A DNA stretch of 6,670 bases, taken from positions 1 to 6,670 of the forward strand of contig CALMNJ010000346.1 of the NCBI GenBank assembly GCA_937868675.1. The letters are read 5' to 3'. This DNA is from an uncultured Bacteroidota bacterium. GTDB taxonomy: Bacteria; Bacteroidota; Bacteroidia; B-17B0; Aurantibacillaceae. Position 1 is the first letter of the stretch. Each line of letters starts with the position of its first letter. A program made the translations under genes and the position numbers. The notes beneath the pieces are model-generated. The model saw only the letters and a program-made list of their open reading frames with translations. It was not told where the DNA came from and made no database searches. Positions 4,969 to 6,670 of the stretch are shown piece after piece.

Positions 4969-5925
4969 TTAGTCGGCCGCCGCGCGGCGCAGCCTGTCGT
5001 TAATAGCCATCCCCAACCCAAATTCGGGCAGAAGTGCGCAAAGTACCAGTTCGGCATGGCTTTCATCGGCTTCACGCAAACACCTGAAAAGATTTATGGC
5101 CGCTTCGCGCAGGTTGCTTTTCTTTGAAAGATTAAACACCAGTGCATCGCCATAGTCCAGATGCTCATCGCCAAAACAAATTACAGCAAGTTTTTTACCA
5201 GAATGCTGTGCCTTAAGGCTTGCCAAATCGCCGAGCAAAAGGGGTTTGGACGGAGCATAATGGCTCTTTAGCTGCCCCGGTGTCCGGGGATTGCCCGATT
5301 GATTAATGCTCAGCTCCACTGGTCCGGCCACCTTTTCAATTTCTTCTACCGTAAGTCCACCCAGCCTGAACACACAAAGCTTTCCGTTTTCAATTCCAAC
5401 AATGGTAGATTCCAATCCTACCGCACATACACCTCCGTCGAGGATATAATCCACTTTGCTGCCGAGTTGTTTCTCAACGTGAGCAGGCTCTGTGGGGCTA
5501 ATGTAACCAAAGGGGTTGGCGCTGGGAGCGGCCAGAGGCTGATCCAGTAACCCCAGCAGTTCGAGCGTAAGCGGATGATCGGGCACACGGGCGGCCATTT
5601 GCGCCAGGCCAGATGTAACAATGCCAGGGATACTGTCCTTTTTAGGAAGCAAAATAGTAAGCGGGCCGGGCCAGAAATGACGGGCCAGCTCAATGAGGCG
5701 TTGATCGGCAGGCAGGCTGTGGGCCAGCGCCGCATCCAGAGAGTGGAAGTGCAGAATCAGCGGATCGAAAAACGGACGTTGTTTTACTTCAAAAATGCGT
5801 AATACCGCCTTTTCATTTATTGCCAGCGCTGCAAGACCATAAACCGTTTCCGTTGGAATGGCCACCAGTTTGCCGTCGCGCAGCAGGCTTGCCGCCAATT
5901 CGGTATTTTTTCCGGTCAGGGCCAT
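4969..5925 (-). CDS. Threonylcarbamoyl-AMP synthase, Sua5 type (YrdC domain plus C-terminal Sua5 domain)
   Basis: This enzyme makes threonylcarbamoyl-AMP from threonine, bicarbonate and ATP, the first step of t6A37 formation in tRNAs reading ANN codons; TsaD and partners then transfer the group. The 318-residue length and layout identify the long Sua5 form rather than the single-domain TsaC. The YrdC domain (about 5-200) shows PTETVYGLA (24-32), KQRP (48-51), FWPGPLTILL (84-93), APSANPFG (133-140) and GLESTIV (170-176). The linker RTPGQLKSHYAP (214-225) carries the Sua5-type G-x4-HY-x-P motif, which closes over the active site. The C-terminal Rossmann-like Sua5 domain follows (about 228-318). 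No tsaB, tsaD or tsaE is nearby. The ATG at 5923-5925 lies 4 nt after a perfect -7 box. It is convergent with the TPR gene and divergent from hpt. Confidence 0.95.
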   Translation of the reverse strand: MALTGKNTELAASLLRDGKLVAIPTETVYGLAALAINEKAVLRIFEVKQRPFFDPLILHFHSLDAALAHSLPADQRLIELARHFWPGPLTILLPKKDSIPGIVTSGLAQMAARVPDHPLTLELLGLLDQPLAAPSANPFGYISPTEPAHVEKQLGSKVDYILDGGVCAVGLESTIVGIENGKLCVFRLGGLTVEEIEKVAGPVELSINQSGNPRTPGQLKSHYAPSKPLLLGDLASLKAQHSGKKLAVICFGDEHLDYGDALVFNLSKKSNLREAAINLFRCLREADESHAELVLCALLPEFGLGMAINDRLRRAAAD

Positions 5926-5929
5926 AATA

Positions 5930-5937
5930 CAAAGATA
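5930..5937 (-). promoter_or_regulatory. -7 promoter element of the Sua5 gene
   Basis: Minus-strand TATCTTTG (5937 down to 5930) is a perfect TAnnTTTG match ending 4 nt before the ATG at 5925, identical in sequence and spacing to the PspC promoter. No clear TTG -33 element is visible upstream. It lies 19 bp from the oppositely oriented hpt box. Confidence 0.5.
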
Positions 5938-5956
5938 GCAATCTGGATAAAACTTT

Positions 5957-5964
5957 TATATTTG
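5957..5964 (+). promoter_or_regulatory. -7 promoter element of hpt-adk
   Basis: TATATTTG is a perfect TAnnTTTG match, 7 nt before the hpt ATG at 5972. The expected -33 region (about 5931-5940) overlaps the divergent Sua5 box and contains no TTG. Confidence 0.5.
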
Positions 5965-5971
5965 CCTTGCT

Positions 5972-6511
5972 ATGGGCCGCACGGTAACTATTGGTGACAA
6001 ACATTTCAAGCCTTACATCAGCTCAAAAAAAATGAGCGCCGCAGTAAAAAAGGTGGCCCGCAGCATTAACAAGGAACTTAAAAATGATGTACCGCTCTTT
6101 TTGGTTGTGTTGAATGGTTCGTTTATGTTTGCGGCCGATCTGCTGAAGGAAATCACGATCCCCTGCGAGATAAGCTTCATAAAAGTGGCAAGCTATCAGG
6201 GCACCTCCAGTAAAGGAAATGTGTCGGAGCTGATCGGACTTACCGAAGAACTCCAGGGGCGCACGGTGGTGATTGTGGAAGATATTGTGGACTCAGGACT
6301 AACCATTGATAAGCTCTTCGGAATTTTAAAGAGAAAAAAAGTAAAGCAGATAAAAGTTGCAACTGCGCTAATGAAGCCAGGCTCCTATAAAATGAAACAC
6401 AAAATCAACTATATTGGTTTGGAAATAGCCAATGATTTTGTGGTTGGATACGGGCTGGATTACAACGGTCAGGGACGCAACTTAAAAGAGATACACGTTT
6501 TAGCAACTTAA
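5972..6511 (+). CDS. hpt: Hypoxanthine phosphoribosyltransferase
   Basis: Hpt converts hypoxanthine (and guanine in many members) plus PRPP to IMP/GMP and pyrophosphate in purine salvage, in the cytoplasm. The 179-residue protein has the type I phosphoribosyltransferase features in order: VVLNGSFMFAADL (45-57, the pyrophosphate-loop region), the flexible loop with KVASYQGTSSKGNV (71-84), the PRPP-binding signature VVIVEDIVDSGLT (99-111) with the adjacent acidic pair Glu103-Asp104, and the base-binding end LEIANDFVVGYGLDYNGQGRNL. Length is typical. The first residues (MGRTVTIGDKHFKPYIS) match the usual bacterial start. It is followed 7 nt later by adk, an arrangement I recall as common in Bacteroidota, so the two form a nucleotide-metabolism operon. 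Confidence 0.95.
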   Translation: MGRTVTIGDKHFKPYISSKKMSAAVKKVARSINKELKNDVPLFLVVLNGSFMFAADLLKEITIPCEISFIKVASYQGTSSKGNVSELIGLTEELQGRTVVIVEDIVDSGLTIDKLFGILKRKKVKQIKVATALMKPGSYKMKHKINYIGLEIANDFVVGYGLDYNGQGRNLKEIHVLAT

Positions 6512-6518
6512 AAACACG

Positions 6519-6670
6519 ATGGAAAACATGCTGAATATTGTTTTGTTTGGCCCTCCCGGCGCCGGAAAGGGAACCCAGTCAGAAAACCTCATTAACAAAT
6601 ACGGGCTTGTGCACTTAAGCACCGGTGATATTTTGCGTTCGGAAATTGCGCGCGGAAGCGAGCTGGGCCG
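6519..6670 (+). CDS. adk: Adenylate kinase, N-terminal part (3' end outside window)
   Basis: The first 50 codons encode the nucleoside-monophosphate kinase N-terminus. The P-loop is FGPPGAGKGTQ (10-20), and the start of the AMP-binding region is HLSTGDILRSEI with the conserved Thr-Gly-Asp. The enzyme interconverts ATP + AMP and 2 ADP. Two in-frame ATGs are possible: 6519 (MENMLNIV...) and 6528 (MLNIV...). The second matches the usual family start, while the first is closest to the hpt stop; neither has a strong ribosome-binding site. The gene runs off the right edge with an open frame. Confidence 0.95.
   Translation, partial: MENMLNIVLFGPPGAGKGTQSENLINKYGLVHLSTGDILRSEIARGSELG

Noticed and set aside
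1..6670. CRISPR array, tRNA/rRNA gene, insertion sequence, att site or defence cassette
   Set aside because: No direct repeats with regular spacing, no cloverleaf-like or rRNA-like sequence, no transposase or integrase, and the genes are mainly housekeeping.

Overview
This window looks like an ordinary chromosomal housekeeping segment from a member of the Bacteroidota, probably class Bacteroidia. Three things point there. The encoded proteins resemble Bacteroidota versions: PheS with a four-cysteine insert, a MiaA with the LGLEYKFLSLFLQ...QMTWFRKM ending, and the hpt-adk pair. Promoter-like TAnnTTTG boxes (the Bacteroidota -7 element) sit just before six transcription-unit starts. No clear Shine-Dalgarno sequences are seen. 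I see no rRNA, tRNA, CRISPR array, insertion sequence or prophage.

Layout, left to right: (1) the 3' end of an unrecognised, probably beta-propeller-like protein on +, cut by the left edge (1-446); (2) a convergent small PspC-domain membrane protein on - (449-685), whose stop codon is 2 bp from that of gene 1; (3) a divergent two-gene unit on +, a GNAT-like/phage-type protein of unknown function (759-1463) overlapping miaA by 4 nt (1460-2374); (4) a convergent alpha/beta hydrolase on - (2390-3187); (5) a 373-bp gene-free stretch with several dyad symmetries (3188-3560); (6) pheS (3561-4583) and a small TPR protein 3 nt later (4587-4910) on +; (7) a convergent full-length Sua5-type threonylcarbamoyl-AMP synthase on - (4969-5925); (8) a divergent hpt-adk purine salvage/nucleotide unit on + (5972 to beyond the right edge).

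Functionally the window leans towards translation. MiaA makes i6A at tRNA position 37, Sua5 supplies the intermediate for t6A at the same position, and PheS charges tRNA-Phe. Hpt and Adk handle purine nucleotides. The least understood gene is the GNAT-like protein translationally coupled to miaA. The most unusual sequence-level pattern is how close the -7 boxes lie to the start codons (4-11 nt), which predicts leaderless or nearly leaderless mRNAs. I found no convincing new multi-gene system; the best leads are the miaA-coupled protein, the promoter geometry and the structured gap before pheS.
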